64,000 bases of DNA from an uncultured Paracoccaceae bacterium. Its GTDB lineage: Bacteria > Pseudomonadota > Alphaproteobacteria > Rhodobacterales > Rhodobacteraceae. The position numbers and the translations under genes were made by a program. Of this stretch, positions 51,063-58,899 are shown one piece after another (positions within the stretch are counted from its first letter, which is position 1; every line of letters starts with the position of its first letter). Location of the stretch: assembly GCA_947501355.1 (NCBI GenBank), contig CANMVA010000001.1, positions 1,248,001 to 1,312,000 on the forward strand, in the 5' to 3' direction. A model generated the notes under the pieces. It made no database searches and was not told where the DNA came from. It saw only the letters and a program-made list of their open reading frames with translations.

Positions 51063-52280
51063 ATGAACCTGCAACTGTCCCTGTTTGAGAGAGCCTCACC
51101 CAAAAATATAGTGGATATGCTCCGAGATTTTGACGAATTTGGTGCAAATACAATTGTCGAATCTCAAAACAACATCCCTTTTTTCATTAACGAATTCTGG
51201 ACTTCTGGCCAGAGACAAGCCCATAGGCTTCACGAGGTAAGCTATCGGGCCTGTTTTAAGCCGCAGTTACCACGCTTTTTCATAGATCGTCTGACGAAAG
51301 AAGGTGATGTGGTCTATGATCCTTTCATGGGGCGTGGAACAACTCCTCTTGAAGCGGCACTGATGGGACGAATTCCCTTCGGAAACGACACCAATCCTCT
51401 AAGCCGTGCTCTGATTGAGCCACGGATTGACGCCCCTTCACTTGAAGAGGTTCGTAAGCGGCTTCGCGAAATCCCGTGGGACACGTTTTCTTCTTTTGAG
51501 AACGAAGAGCTTCTAGTTTTCTATCATCCCAAAACGCTAGCTTCGATTGAAGGCTTGAAGTCATGGTTGGAGAAACGACAACAAGAAGGCGTCTTCGACA
51601 AGTGTGACGCCTGGATACGTATGGTCGCGATAAATCGGTTGACCGGTCACTCTTCTGGGTTCTTTTCAGTATATACGCTCCCTCCTAATCAGGCCGTTTC
51701 CGCTCAACGACAAAGACGTATCAATGAAAAGCGACAGCAGACGCCACCCGAGCGCAATGTAAGCGAAATCATTGAAAAGAAGTCAAAGAGCCTCCTTTCA
51801 CATGGAAAAGCCTTTGCAAGCCTAAGTCGCTTCCTGACCAAGCAATCCAGTCAGACACCTGAAATCGGCGACCGAGAAGTGGCGTTGACCGTAACATCTC
51901 CGCCTTTCCTCGATATTGTAAACTACGAGACGGATAACTGGTTGCGGTGCTGGTTCCTCGGAATCGATCCCAAGACGGTGAACATTGCTCATCATCGCAA
52001 AATAGAGGACTGGGAAGCCTTCGTGAAGAAAACGCTTCGTGAGTTGAGCCGCATTACAAAACTAGGCGGTCATATTGCTTTTGAGGTTGGTGAAGTTCGG
52101 AGTGCTAGTATACGCCTTGAAGAAAGTGTCATTTCGGCAGCGTCCGACTTACCGCTTCAGCCACTTGGCGTTATGATCAATCAGCAAGAATTTACAAAGA
52201 CTTCAAATTGTTGGGGTGTCGGCAATAACAAGAGTGGAACAAACAGCAACAGGATTGTGATTTTTCAAAGAGACTTATGA
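51063..52280 (+). CDS. Site-specific DNA methyltransferase (amino-type, 405 aa)
   Basis: S-adenosylmethionine-dependent DNA methyltransferase. The SAM motif (motif I) is DPFMGRGTT at residues 86-94 and the catalytic motif IV is TSPPF at 278-282, in the order I then IV. The LHEVSYRACFKPQLPRFFID block just before motif I is typical of the N4/N6 methylase family; TSPPF favours N4-cytosine. The region between (~95-270) is a candidate target-recognition domain. ATG at 51063 is chosen; GGAG lies upstream. Sampled stretches of this gene run about 45-52% G+C, well below the neighbours. It overlaps the nuclease gene by 4 bp. The target sequence is unknown. Confidence 0.87.
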   Translation: MNLQLSLFERASPKNIVDMLRDFDEFGANTIVESQNNIPFFINEFWTSGQRQAHRLHEVSYRACFKPQLPRFFIDRLTKEGDVVYDPFMGRGTTPLEAALMGRIPFGNDTNPLSRALIEPRIDAPSLEEVRKRLREIPWDTFSSFENEELLVFYHPKTLASIEGLKSWLEKRQQEGVFDKCDAWIRMVAINRLTGHSSGFFSVYTLPPNQAVSAQRQRRINEKRQQTPPERNVSEIIEKKSKSLLSHGKAFASLSRFLTKQSSQTPEIGDREVALTVTSPPFLDIVNYETDNWLRCWFLGIDPKTVNIAHHRKIEDWEAFVKKTLRELSRITKLGGHIAFEVGEVRSASIRLEESVISAASDLPLQPLGVMINQQEFTKTSNCWGVGNNKSGTNSNRIVIFQRDL

Positions 52281-52981
52281 CTACTGATCGTGAAAAAATA
52301 CTCGAAGATGCGCTCGCGCAGTTCATCAAGCCTTTCAAGAAAATCCCTTTCGAAGTTGTAGTAAAGGCGCTGTGTGATGTCTCGGTTCTCGAGTTTGATA
52401 AGACAGATCATGCTAATATGGCGCTCTTGGAGACTATTTCAGTTTCGATGCAAAATGCTGCCAAGGCCGTGCAAGCGAAGCCAATTGAGAGGCCACGTCC
52501 TAACGAGGTTGGAAATGATATTGAACCCTTTGTTGTTAGGGCGTTGAACGATGCTGGACTAAAGGCGCAGCCTCCCAAGACAAGGCTTGGTAAGGGGAAG
52601 TCCACAGGTTATCCTGATGTCTTAGTCGAGACGAAGGATATTGCTCTTTATCTGGAAGTTAAAACGCACGCTGCTGAAAACATCTTAACCACACAGCGTT
52701 CGTTCTACATGTCCCCGGCAGAAGACCCTAAAGTGACGATGGATGCGCACCACTTAGTTGTTGGATTTGAGGTCGTTGACTGCGGTGCGAATGGAAGATT
52801 GGATCACAGAGGTCGTGAACTGCGCGATTATATACCGGTAGCGTTTACGATTGTTGATTTGTTTGGAATGGAATGTGACATGAAGTCTGAATTCAATTCC
52901 GATAATAGACGAATGTATAGCGAAACACGCATCCTTGAGCACCATCGCTTGGACATCCGAGAAGGTTTCGATTCAACATGA
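52277..52981 (+). CDS. PD-(D/E)XK nuclease, probable type II restriction enzyme (234 aa)
   Basis: Predicted endonuclease. PD at 113-114 (GYPDVLVE) and EVK at 127-129 (YLEVKTHA) give the PD-X12-EXK layout of restriction-fold active sites, and Glu83 (DIEPFVVRAL) may be the conserved acidic residue of the first helix. The N-terminal third (helical, residues 1-75) and the C-terminal part are unlike any restriction enzyme I recognise. It starts inside the methyltransferase stop (ATGA), so the two are co-translated with the methylase first. Base use is AT-rich (a sampled line gives 43% G+C). Function as the partner endonuclease is inference. Confidence 0.7.
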   Translation: MTTDREKILEDALAQFIKPFKKIPFEVVVKALCDVSVLEFDKTDHANMALLETISVSMQNAAKAVQAKPIERPRPNEVGNDIEPFVVRALNDAGLKAQPPKTRLGKGKSTGYPDVLVETKDIALYLEVKTHAAENILTTQRSFYMSPAEDPKVTMDAHHLVVGFEVVDCGANGRLDHRGRELRDYIPVAFTIVDLFGMECDMKSEFNSDNRRMYSETRILEHHRLDIREGFDST

Positions 52982-53104
52982 CTTATCAGATCTTCCACTC
53001 GCTGATGTTTTCCTGCTGCCGGCCTCGATTGTCAATTTAAGACATTGTTTTAGCTACATGAAGCAAGAGTGGTAACTACTCATGTGACTGTTTACGTATG
53101 CCAG

Positions 53105-53132
53105 CCATACACGAGCCATACCAAAACCATAC
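53105..53132. repeat. Three CCATAC words at exact 11-bp steps
   Basis: CCATAC occurs at 53105, 53116 and 53127, in the 172-bp gene-free gap after the nuclease. The first copy also closes an inverted repeat with GTATG at 53096-53100. One helical turn between copies would put them on the same face of the DNA. Nothing else is seen in this gap. Confidence 0.35.
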
Positions 53133-53153
53133 GCTCTGTCCGGCCCCAAAAAC

Positions 53154-54191
53154 CTACAAAACCACCCGCTCCCCAATCTCCCCGGACCGCACCCCCGCCT
53201 CAATCACTTCAATCGTCATACGGGCCTCGGACGGCAGCACGGGCGGCGCCCCTCCGTCCTCAATCGCCTTGCGCAGCTGCACATAAATCTCATGCTGCGT
53301 CCCCGGCTCCGTAGGGTATACCTCATTGATAACCTTAGCATTCTTGACGCGGGTTAACGTCCCGAACCGCTCTTTCGGCTCCACCCCAAAACCTGCATCC
53401 AGCGGTGTCATCCCCTCGCGCAGTTGCGGCTCCTGAATGTCCATGTGGTACTTGCGATACGCCCCCTGATCCCCTTGAACGACGTATTTCGTGCGGAAAT
53501 CCGGGCTCACATAGCTGCAATAAATCTGCACCCTCAGCCCCCCCTCATACCCCATCGTCAACGCAAACCGATCCGCCACTTCCCCTTGTTTCCGTTGGAT
53601 AATTGCCTCGCCCTGGACCCAGGCCGGACGCCCGAAAAGCACCAGCGCCTGATCCACCTGATGCGCCCCCAGATCAAACTGCACGCCCACCCCCGGCGCC
53701 GCCTTCTCCTGCCAGCGATCCGAGGTCTCGCCCTTGAAGAACTCGAAATGCGACTGAAACGAGTGCACCTCTCCCAACGCGCCCTCATCCATCAATTTGC
53801 GCAGCGTCAAGAAGTCCCCATCCCAGCGCCGGTTCTGAAAGCAGGTTAGGATTTTCCCAGCCTTTTCAGCCGCTTCAATCATCGCATCCGCATCGGCCAC
53901 AGTCGCCGCAAAGGGCTTGTCCACGATCACATGCTTTCCGGCCTCTAACGCCTTGATCGCCAGCGGCGTATGCGTCGGCGTGGGTGAGGCGAGGATCACC
54001 AGATCAATCGCCGCGTCCGCAAACATCTCCTCCGGGGTGCCATAAACCACCGCCTCCGGATGATCCGCCTTCACCGCCTCCGGCTTGGAAGACGCCACCC
54101 CGTGCAACACAATCCCCGCCGCCGGCAACAGCGGCGCATGAAACACACGGCCCGCCAATCCATACCCAACGATCCCTGCCTTGACAGCCAT
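53154..54191 (-). CDS. Gfo/Idh/MocA family oxidoreductase (345 aa)
   Basis: NAD(P)-dependent sugar or inositol dehydrogenase-like enzyme. The Rossmann motif GIVGYGLAG is near residues 6-14; HVIVDKPFA is the EKP-like motif (~92-100, with Asp for Glu) and NRRWDGDF (~122-129) is family-typical. The C-terminal domain has FDLGAHQVDQAL with the catalytic histidine. ATG at 54191 is preceded by GGGAGG. It is divergent from the DUF1479 gene and could belong with the sugar transporter and isomerase genes that lie beyond the AT-rich island. Substrate unknown. Confidence 0.9.
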   Translation of the reverse strand: MAVKAGIVGYGLAGRVFHAPLLPAAGIVLHGVASSKPEAVKADHPEAVVYGTPEEMFADAAIDLVILASPTPTHTPLAIKALEAGKHVIVDKPFAATVADADAMIEAAEKAGKILTCFQNRRWDGDFLTLRKLMDEGALGEVHSFQSHFEFFKGETSDRWQEKAAPGVGVQFDLGAHQVDQALVLFGRPAWVQGEAIIQRKQGEVADRFALTMGYEGGLRVQIYCSYVSPDFRTKYVVQGDQGAYRKYHMDIQEPQLREGMTPLDAGFGVEPKERFGTLTRVKNAKVINEVYPTEPGTQHEIYVQLRKAIEDGGAPPVLPSEARMTIEVIEAGVRSGEIGERVVL

Positions 54192-54285
54192 GACGCATCC
54201 TCCCTCGCTCATTTCGTTAGCGGTATCATCGCGCACTTGACGCCAAACGCAACGCTTTCCAATGTGGTCCACGGGAGGACTGACC

Positions 54286-55515
54286 ATGGACAAAGAACTC
54301 AAGGATTACATTCGCGCGACCAAAGCGCATCTGCGGGGGCTCACTGACGTCAAAGCCGCGTTCGAGGACGTCTCCGAGGCGATGGCCAAAGAGGTTGAGA
54401 TCATTCGCGAGACCCAGGACAGGGGCGACAGCGTGATCCCTGAAATCCAGTATGCGGATATCGAAAGCGGCGCGGTCAGCGAAGACCAGATCACGGCGCT
54501 TAAACACCGCGGCTGCGCCATCGTGCGCGGTGTCTTTCCCCGCGCGCAGGCGGAAGCTTGGAACCGTCAGATTGGTGAATACATCGAAGAGAACGACTAC
54601 CTGACCCGCGCAAAAGAAAAGGCCGGGATGGACACCTATTTCGCTGACCTGAAGGACGGCGCTCCTCAAATCTACGGCCTCTACTGGTCCAAGCCGCAGG
54701 TGGAGGCGCGTCAGGCCGAAAGCATGGCCATCACCAAGCGCTTCCTCAACCGGCTCTATGATGTGAGCGGCCCGATGGGTGATGAGTTCGACCCCGACCA
54801 CGACTACGCCTATGCCGACCGCACCCGCCGCCGCCAGCCGGGGGACAAAACGCTGGGCCTGTCGCCTCATATGGATTCCGGCAGCTACGAGCGCTGGGTC
54901 GATCCGGCCTATCAGAAGATCTACGCACCGATCTTTGAGGGCCGCTGGCGCGATTATGACCCATGGAATGCCACCTTCCGCACTCAAACGCGGGAGTTTC
55001 AATCCCCCGCCGTCTGCTCGATGTTCCGCACCTTCCAAGGCTGGACTGGACTGACGAGCCAGGGCCCGGAAGATGGCACGCTGTCCCTGCTGCCCATAGC
55101 CAATTCCGTCGCTTATTTCCTTCTCCGCGCGCTTCAGGACGACGTGGCAGACGACGACCTTTGCGGTGCCAAACCCGGTCGCGCTTTGGGCGCGACCAAA
55201 CAGTGGCACAGCGACATTTTGCAAGGCCTTGTCAGCATCCCCACGGTGCATGCGGGCGACACGGTCTGGTGGCACCCGGACGTGATCCACGCGGTTGCCA
55301 ATGAACATAACGGCACCGACTACGCCAATGTGATCTATATCGGTGCGTCCCCCAAATGCCCCAAGAACGAGGCCTATGCCCGCAAACAGGCGGCCAAGTT
55401 CCTCGAAGGCCGCTCGGCGCCCGACTTCGCGGCAGAGGATTACGAGGTAGATTTCAAAGGCCGCGCCACGCTTGAGGATCTGACAGAGCTCGGCAAGGCA
55501 CAGATGGCGATTTAG
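54286..55515 (+). CDS. DUF1479 (YbiU-like) family protein, putative Fe(II)/2-oxoglutarate oxygenase (409 aa)
   Basis: Protein of the DUF1479 family, presumed double-stranded beta-helix oxygenase. The iron ligands are likely His195 and Asp197 in LSPHMDSGSYERW and His335 in DVIHAV; an Arg in the later strand could bind 2-oxoglutarate. The N-terminal ~60 residues are helical. GGGAGGA precedes ATG 54286. No substrate is known. It is transcribed divergently from the Gfo/Idh gene with 94 bp between starts, so the pair may be co-regulated. Confidence 0.85.
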   Translation: MDKELKDYIRATKAHLRGLTDVKAAFEDVSEAMAKEVEIIRETQDRGDSVIPEIQYADIESGAVSEDQITALKHRGCAIVRGVFPRAQAEAWNRQIGEYIEENDYLTRAKEKAGMDTYFADLKDGAPQIYGLYWSKPQVEARQAESMAITKRFLNRLYDVSGPMGDEFDPDHDYAYADRTRRRQPGDKTLGLSPHMDSGSYERWVDPAYQKIYAPIFEGRWRDYDPWNATFRTQTREFQSPAVCSMFRTFQGWTGLTSQGPEDGTLSLLPIANSVAYFLLRALQDDVADDDLCGAKPGRALGATKQWHSDILQGLVSIPTVHAGDTVWWHPDVIHAVANEHNGTDYANVIYIGASPKCPKNEAYARKQAAKFLEGRSAPDFAAEDYEVDFKGRATLEDLTELGKAQMAI

Positions 55516-55575
55516 ATCACCCGCGCCCTTCACTTTGGCTTAAGTATCCCGGGGTTCGGGGCAGCGCCCCAAGGC

Positions 55576-55597
55576 GTCCGGCTCAGTCGAGCCGGAC
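55576..55597 (-). terminator. Hairpin at the end of the formate dehydrogenase operon
   Basis: GTCCGGCTC and GAGCCGGAC form a perfect 9-bp stem with a 4-base loop, overlapping the stop codon of the 44-residue gene. A second GC-rich stem (GGGGC/GCCCC) follows at about 55557-55569. Together they separate two convergent operons; no long T run is present. Confidence 0.55.
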
Positions 55598-55717
55598 ATT
55601 TCCGCTGGTCGGCGTCGTGTTGGCCTGCTCGGCGGTGAAGCCCAACTCGCCCAGCACAAAATACGCACCGGCGGAAATCACACCCATCGCGACAAAGGCA
55701 AGCAACATGGTTTTCAT
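55583..55717 (-). CDS. Small membrane protein at the end of the FDH operon (44 aa)
   Basis: A 44-codon frame (MKTMLLAFVAMGVISAGAYF then VLGELGFTAEQANTTPTSGN) with one N-terminal transmembrane helix and a short hydrophilic tail ending VRLD. The ATG lies inside the stop of the WD40-cytochrome gene (ATGA overlap) and has GGGAGGA seven bases upstream, which is strong support for translation. Small proteins of this kind occur in roseobacter formate dehydrogenase clusters as I recall. A role in assembling or anchoring the dehydrogenase or cytochrome is possible but unproven. Confidence 0.7.
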   Translation of the reverse strand: MKTMLLAFVAMGVISAGAYFVLGELGFTAEQANTTPTSGNVRLD

Positions 55718-57000
55718 GGTCGGTCCTCCCCACCCGCGGTGGCTCCGCGGAGATATGTTATCAGGTCTTTACGATCCTGTTCAGCGGTGATGCGCTGCAT
55801 GGGCATCTTGCTGCCCGGTATATAGTGATCGGGGCCCAGATCGAAAAGGGCGTTGATGCTGTCCTCGTCCCAGACGATGTCTGATCCGGTCAGCGTGTCC
55901 GAGTAGCTGTAATCCGTGACCGTTCCGGCAGGCCGTCCAAAAACCTTGTAGAGCGTCGGCCCCGCGCGCCGCGCACTGCCCGGCGTCAGCGTATGACAGA
56001 TGGAGCATTTGCGGGCGAACTGGCGCTCACCATTGCTCATCTCGTCGGGGTCTTTGAGGAAGTCCCGCGCAGCCGTGGTCATCTGGCCATGTTCGGTCAG
56101 CGTCTCTAGCGGCCAGCTATACATTGCGTCATCCAGCCCGCCTGCGTGGATATTCGCCCCGTCTGGTGCGAAGGCCAGCGCCCAGACCGGGCCGCGCGCG
56201 GTCGCGCGGTAGTCGCGGGCGATGCGCCAGCGCTCGGCGTCGATCACCATGATGAAGCCTTCGCCGTCGCCGACGGCAAGGCGGGTCATGTCGGGGTTGG
56301 ACGCGATGGCCAGCACAGGACGGCGATCCAGCGTAAAATCCGCGATTTGTGTGTCGGTGGCAAGATCGACCACGCGCGTGACGCCATCGACAGCCCCATA
56401 GGCCAGCCAACCGGCAGCCTCGTTCAAAACCAACTGGTTGATACCAAACCCATGGTGCAGGATCAGGCGTTCGACCTCTCCGCTTGCCACGTCCCAGACC
56501 CGCAATGTGCCGTCGACAGAGGCGGAATACAGCAGGCTGCCATCGGCGCTGAAAGCGATGTCGTTGACGCCTGCGTCATGGCCTTCAAGAAAAACGGGGG
56601 CTTGGCCGTCAAGCGACCACAGCCCGATCGTGCCATCCCAACTGGCCGACGCCACAAGATCGCCCGACACATCCAACGCAACGACCTTGCCCTGATGCGC
56701 GCCCAGCTCGCGGGGTGTGGCGTTTTCCCAAAGCAAGACGCGGAAATCGTCCCCGCCAGAGACCAACCGCGCGTCATCCACAAAACGCACCGTGTTGACC
56801 GCCGCCTCATGGCCGTCCAGCCATTGGGGGGTGGCACCTGTCCAAAGCCCCACGGAATTGTCGAAACTCGCCGTTGCGATCTGCCCCGTGGGCGAGACCG
56901 CGACCCCCATGACCGGGCCGCCATGGCCCTTGAGGGTAAAGAACCCGTCCGCCATCCCGAAAGATGGCAGACAGGCAAGAGCCAGTGCCAGAAGACGCAT
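55714..57000 (-). CDS. WD40-repeat protein fused to a c-type cytochrome (428 aa)
   Basis: Exported hybrid protein. After a signal peptide (MRLLALALACLPSFGMA) come six or seven WD40-like repeats (residues ~20-300, e.g. TASFDNSVGLW, SASWDGTIGLWSLDG, SASVDGTLRVWD) forming a beta-propeller, and then a cytochrome c domain (~320-420) with a single haem motif CSICH at 332-336 and a probable Met ligand at 399 (GSKMPM). Start ATG 57000 overlaps the gamma-subunit stop by one base. It sits in the formate dehydrogenase operon, so it may carry electrons or regulate the enzyme. The fusion is unusual. Confidence 0.85.
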   Translation of the reverse strand: MRLLALALACLPSFGMADGFFTLKGHGGPVMGVAVSPTGQIATASFDNSVGLWTGATPQWLDGHEAAVNTVRFVDDARLVSGGDDFRVLLWENATPRELGAHQGKVVALDVSGDLVASASWDGTIGLWSLDGQAPVFLEGHDAGVNDIAFSADGSLLYSASVDGTLRVWDVASGEVERLILHHGFGINQLVLNEAAGWLAYGAVDGVTRVVDLATDTQIADFTLDRRPVLAIASNPDMTRLAVGDGEGFIMVIDAERWRIARDYRATARGPVWALAFAPDGANIHAGGLDDAMYSWPLETLTEHGQMTTAARDFLKDPDEMSNGERQFARKCSICHTLTPGSARRAGPTLYKVFGRPAGTVTDYSYSDTLTGSDIVWDEDSINALFDLGPDHYIPGSKMPMQRITAEQDRKDLITYLRGATAGGEDRP

Positions 57001-58208
57001 TACTCTGCGGGTGTGGCCGCACCGGAGGAGGCGCGTTCCTTCTCCTCCATCTCCTGAACCCAAAGGCCATGGTGCTCGCGCGCCCATTGCTCTTCGACCT
57101 CGCCGGTGCCCATGGCATCATAGGCGCCTTCCATGCCCACCGAGCCCAGATAGATATGGGCGATGATGATGATCATGAAGACGAAGGCCACAATGGCGTG
57201 CCAGGCTTGCGCAAACTGCATTTCCTCATGGGGCGCCATCACCTCCGGCAGGGTGCCAAGGCCCAGCAGGGCCGGGATGCCGGTATCGTTCATGATCGCG
57301 AAGGTCTTGGCGAACATCGGCAACTCGAACGGGAACAAGAGCGATAGACCCGACGCCGAGATCGACACGCCGAGGATCACACAGGACCAGAAGATCATCT
57401 TTTGCCCGGCGTTGAACTTGCGTGCGGGCGGATGGACGTCCTTTGAGAACAGACCTCCGCCGACAGCCAGCCATTTCAGATCGTGCCGGTTGGGGATGTT
57501 ATGGGCCAGCCACATCACGATAATCATGATAAGTCCCAGCATGAACGCCCACGCGACGTTGTTGTGCACCCATTTGCTGACCATGGCGAGCCAGGCAAAG
57601 TTTTCCTTGCCGAAGAGCGGGATCAAGGCGACGCGCCCGAAAAGCGAAATCAGGCCGGTGATGCCCAACAGGATGAAAGAGCCTGCGAACAACCAATGCC
57701 CAAACCGCTCGATATTGGTGAAGCGCAGGATCTTGTTGCCGGTCTTTTCGCCGTCAATGCGGATGCGACCGCGGATCAGATAGAACAGCACCAGCAGGCC
57801 AAGCATCCCCAGCATGCCGTAGCCGCCCCATGTCAGCAGGGGGCCTTCACGGAACTGCAACCACGCCATGCCGCGATCCTGGATCAGGACGCCCGCAGCG
57901 GGTTGCTGGGTGGAGACGGTGACATCCGCTGTGCCAAAACGCAGCGCACGGTAAACCTCGCTATCTGAGGCACCGCCCAGCGTGCCCAGCTGGTTGGCTA
58001 CATTGGCCGCGCTCAGCGGGTCACCGGTCAGCAACTCACGGGTCGCGTTTGGAACGCGCTCACCATTCTGGCGGGCCATGATATCGGCGAGGGTCGGGGC
58101 GCCGCCAGTGGCCGCGCGTGTATCATCGGTCGGGGTTGCGGCATCCTGAGCGAACGCGGCAGAAGCAAGAGTTATCGTCAGCAGTAGGGCGATAAAATTG
58201 CGAAGCAT
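57000..58208 (-). CDS. fdhC: Formate dehydrogenase subunit gamma, cytochrome b (402 aa)
   Basis: Membrane cytochrome b556 that passes electrons from formate dehydrogenase to quinone. A signal peptide (FIALLLTITLASAAFA) is followed by a ~100-residue periplasmic extension, then membrane helices from about residue 126 onward with haem-ligand histidines in RFGHWLFAGSF and KWVHNNVAWAFMLGLIM and a later AHIYLGSVGMEGAYDAM segment. The start is ATG at 58208; a GTG at 58217 is possible. It follows fdhB by 84 bp across a hairpin and overlaps the WD40-cytochrome gene. Confidence 0.93.
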   Translation of the reverse strand: MLRNFIALLLTITLASAAFAQDAATPTDDTRAATGGAPTLADIMARQNGERVPNATRELLTGDPLSAANVANQLGTLGGASDSEVYRALRFGTADVTVSTQQPAAGVLIQDRGMAWLQFREGPLLTWGGYGMLGMLGLLVLFYLIRGRIRIDGEKTGNKILRFTNIERFGHWLFAGSFILLGITGLISLFGRVALIPLFGKENFAWLAMVSKWVHNNVAWAFMLGLIMIIVMWLAHNIPNRHDLKWLAVGGGLFSKDVHPPARKFNAGQKMIFWSCVILGVSISASGLSLLFPFELPMFAKTFAIMNDTGIPALLGLGTLPEVMAPHEEMQFAQAWHAIVAFVFMIIIIAHIYLGSVGMEGAYDAMGTGEVEEQWAREHHGLWVQEMEEKERASSGAATPAE

Positions 58209-58243
58209 GTGGGTCACCTGATCCTGTTGGGGGAAGGTCGGAA

Positions 58244-58266
58244 GGGCGGCCCATCATAGGCCGCCC
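58244..58266 (-). promoter_or_regulatory. Intercistronic hairpin between fdhB and fdhC
   Basis: GGGCGGCC and GGCCGCCC form a perfect 8-bp stem with a 7-base loop. It may stabilise the fdhAB part of the transcript or cause partial termination, giving less gamma subunit than alpha and beta. Confidence 0.55.
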
Positions 58267-58292
58267 CTCGTTTCTTGTTATGTCAGAAGACG

Positions 58293-58886
58293 TTAGCCGT
58301 CTTTCTGGTCGTAGGCTGTGCCCCAGCCCCATGCGCCGGAGCCGAAGCCACGGGCGACAACGCGCTCGCGGTAGATGCCAGAGACAACGTCCCCGTCACC
58401 CGCCAGCAGCGCCTTGGTGGAGCACATCTCGGCACACAGCGGCAGCTTGCCTTCAGCGATACGGTTGCGACCGTATTTGCTGAATTCAGCTTCCGAGTGG
58501 TTCTCCTCGGGGCCACCGGCGCAGAAGGTGCACTTGTCCATCTTGCCGCGGGAACCGAAGTTGCCAGCCTGCGGGTACTGCGGCGCACCGAAGGGGCACG
58601 CGTAGAAGCAGTAGCCGCAGCCGATGCACAGGTCTTTGCTGTGCAGAACCACGCCTTCTTCGTTCTGGTAGAAGCAATCCACCGGGCAGACGGCCATGCA
58701 GGGCGCATCTGAGCAGTGCATACACGCCACCGAGATCGAGCGTTCGCCGGGCGAGCCATCATTGATGGTCACGACACGGCGACGATTGATGCCCCAGGGC
58801 ACCTCGTGCTCGTTCTTACAGGCCGTCACGCAGGCATTACACTCAATGCAGCGTTCGGCGTCGCAGAGAAACTTAGCTCTTGCCAT
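58293..58886 (-). CDS. fdhB: Formate dehydrogenase subunit beta, four [4Fe-4S] (197 aa)
   Basis: Iron-sulphur subunit that relays electrons between alpha and gamma. Four ferredoxin-type cysteine groups are readable: [11 protein letters not shown] (13-23), [27 protein letters not shown] and CTFC with a later CAEMC. It is shorter than E. coli FdnH (294 aa) because it lacks the C-terminal membrane helix. AAGGAG precedes the ATG at 58886. It follows the alpha gene by 13 bp. Confidence 0.95.
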   Translation of the reverse strand: MARAKFLCDAERCIECNACVTACKNEHEVPWGINRRRVVTINDGSPGERSISVACMHCSDAPCMAVCPVDCFYQNEEGVVLHSKDLCIGCGYCFYACPFGAPQYPQAGNFGSRGKMDKCTFCAGGPEENHSEAEFSKYGRNRIAEGKLPLCAEMCSTKALLAGDGDVVSGIYRERVVARGFGSGAWGWGTAYDQKDG

Positions 58887-58899
58887 GTTTCAGGTCTCC

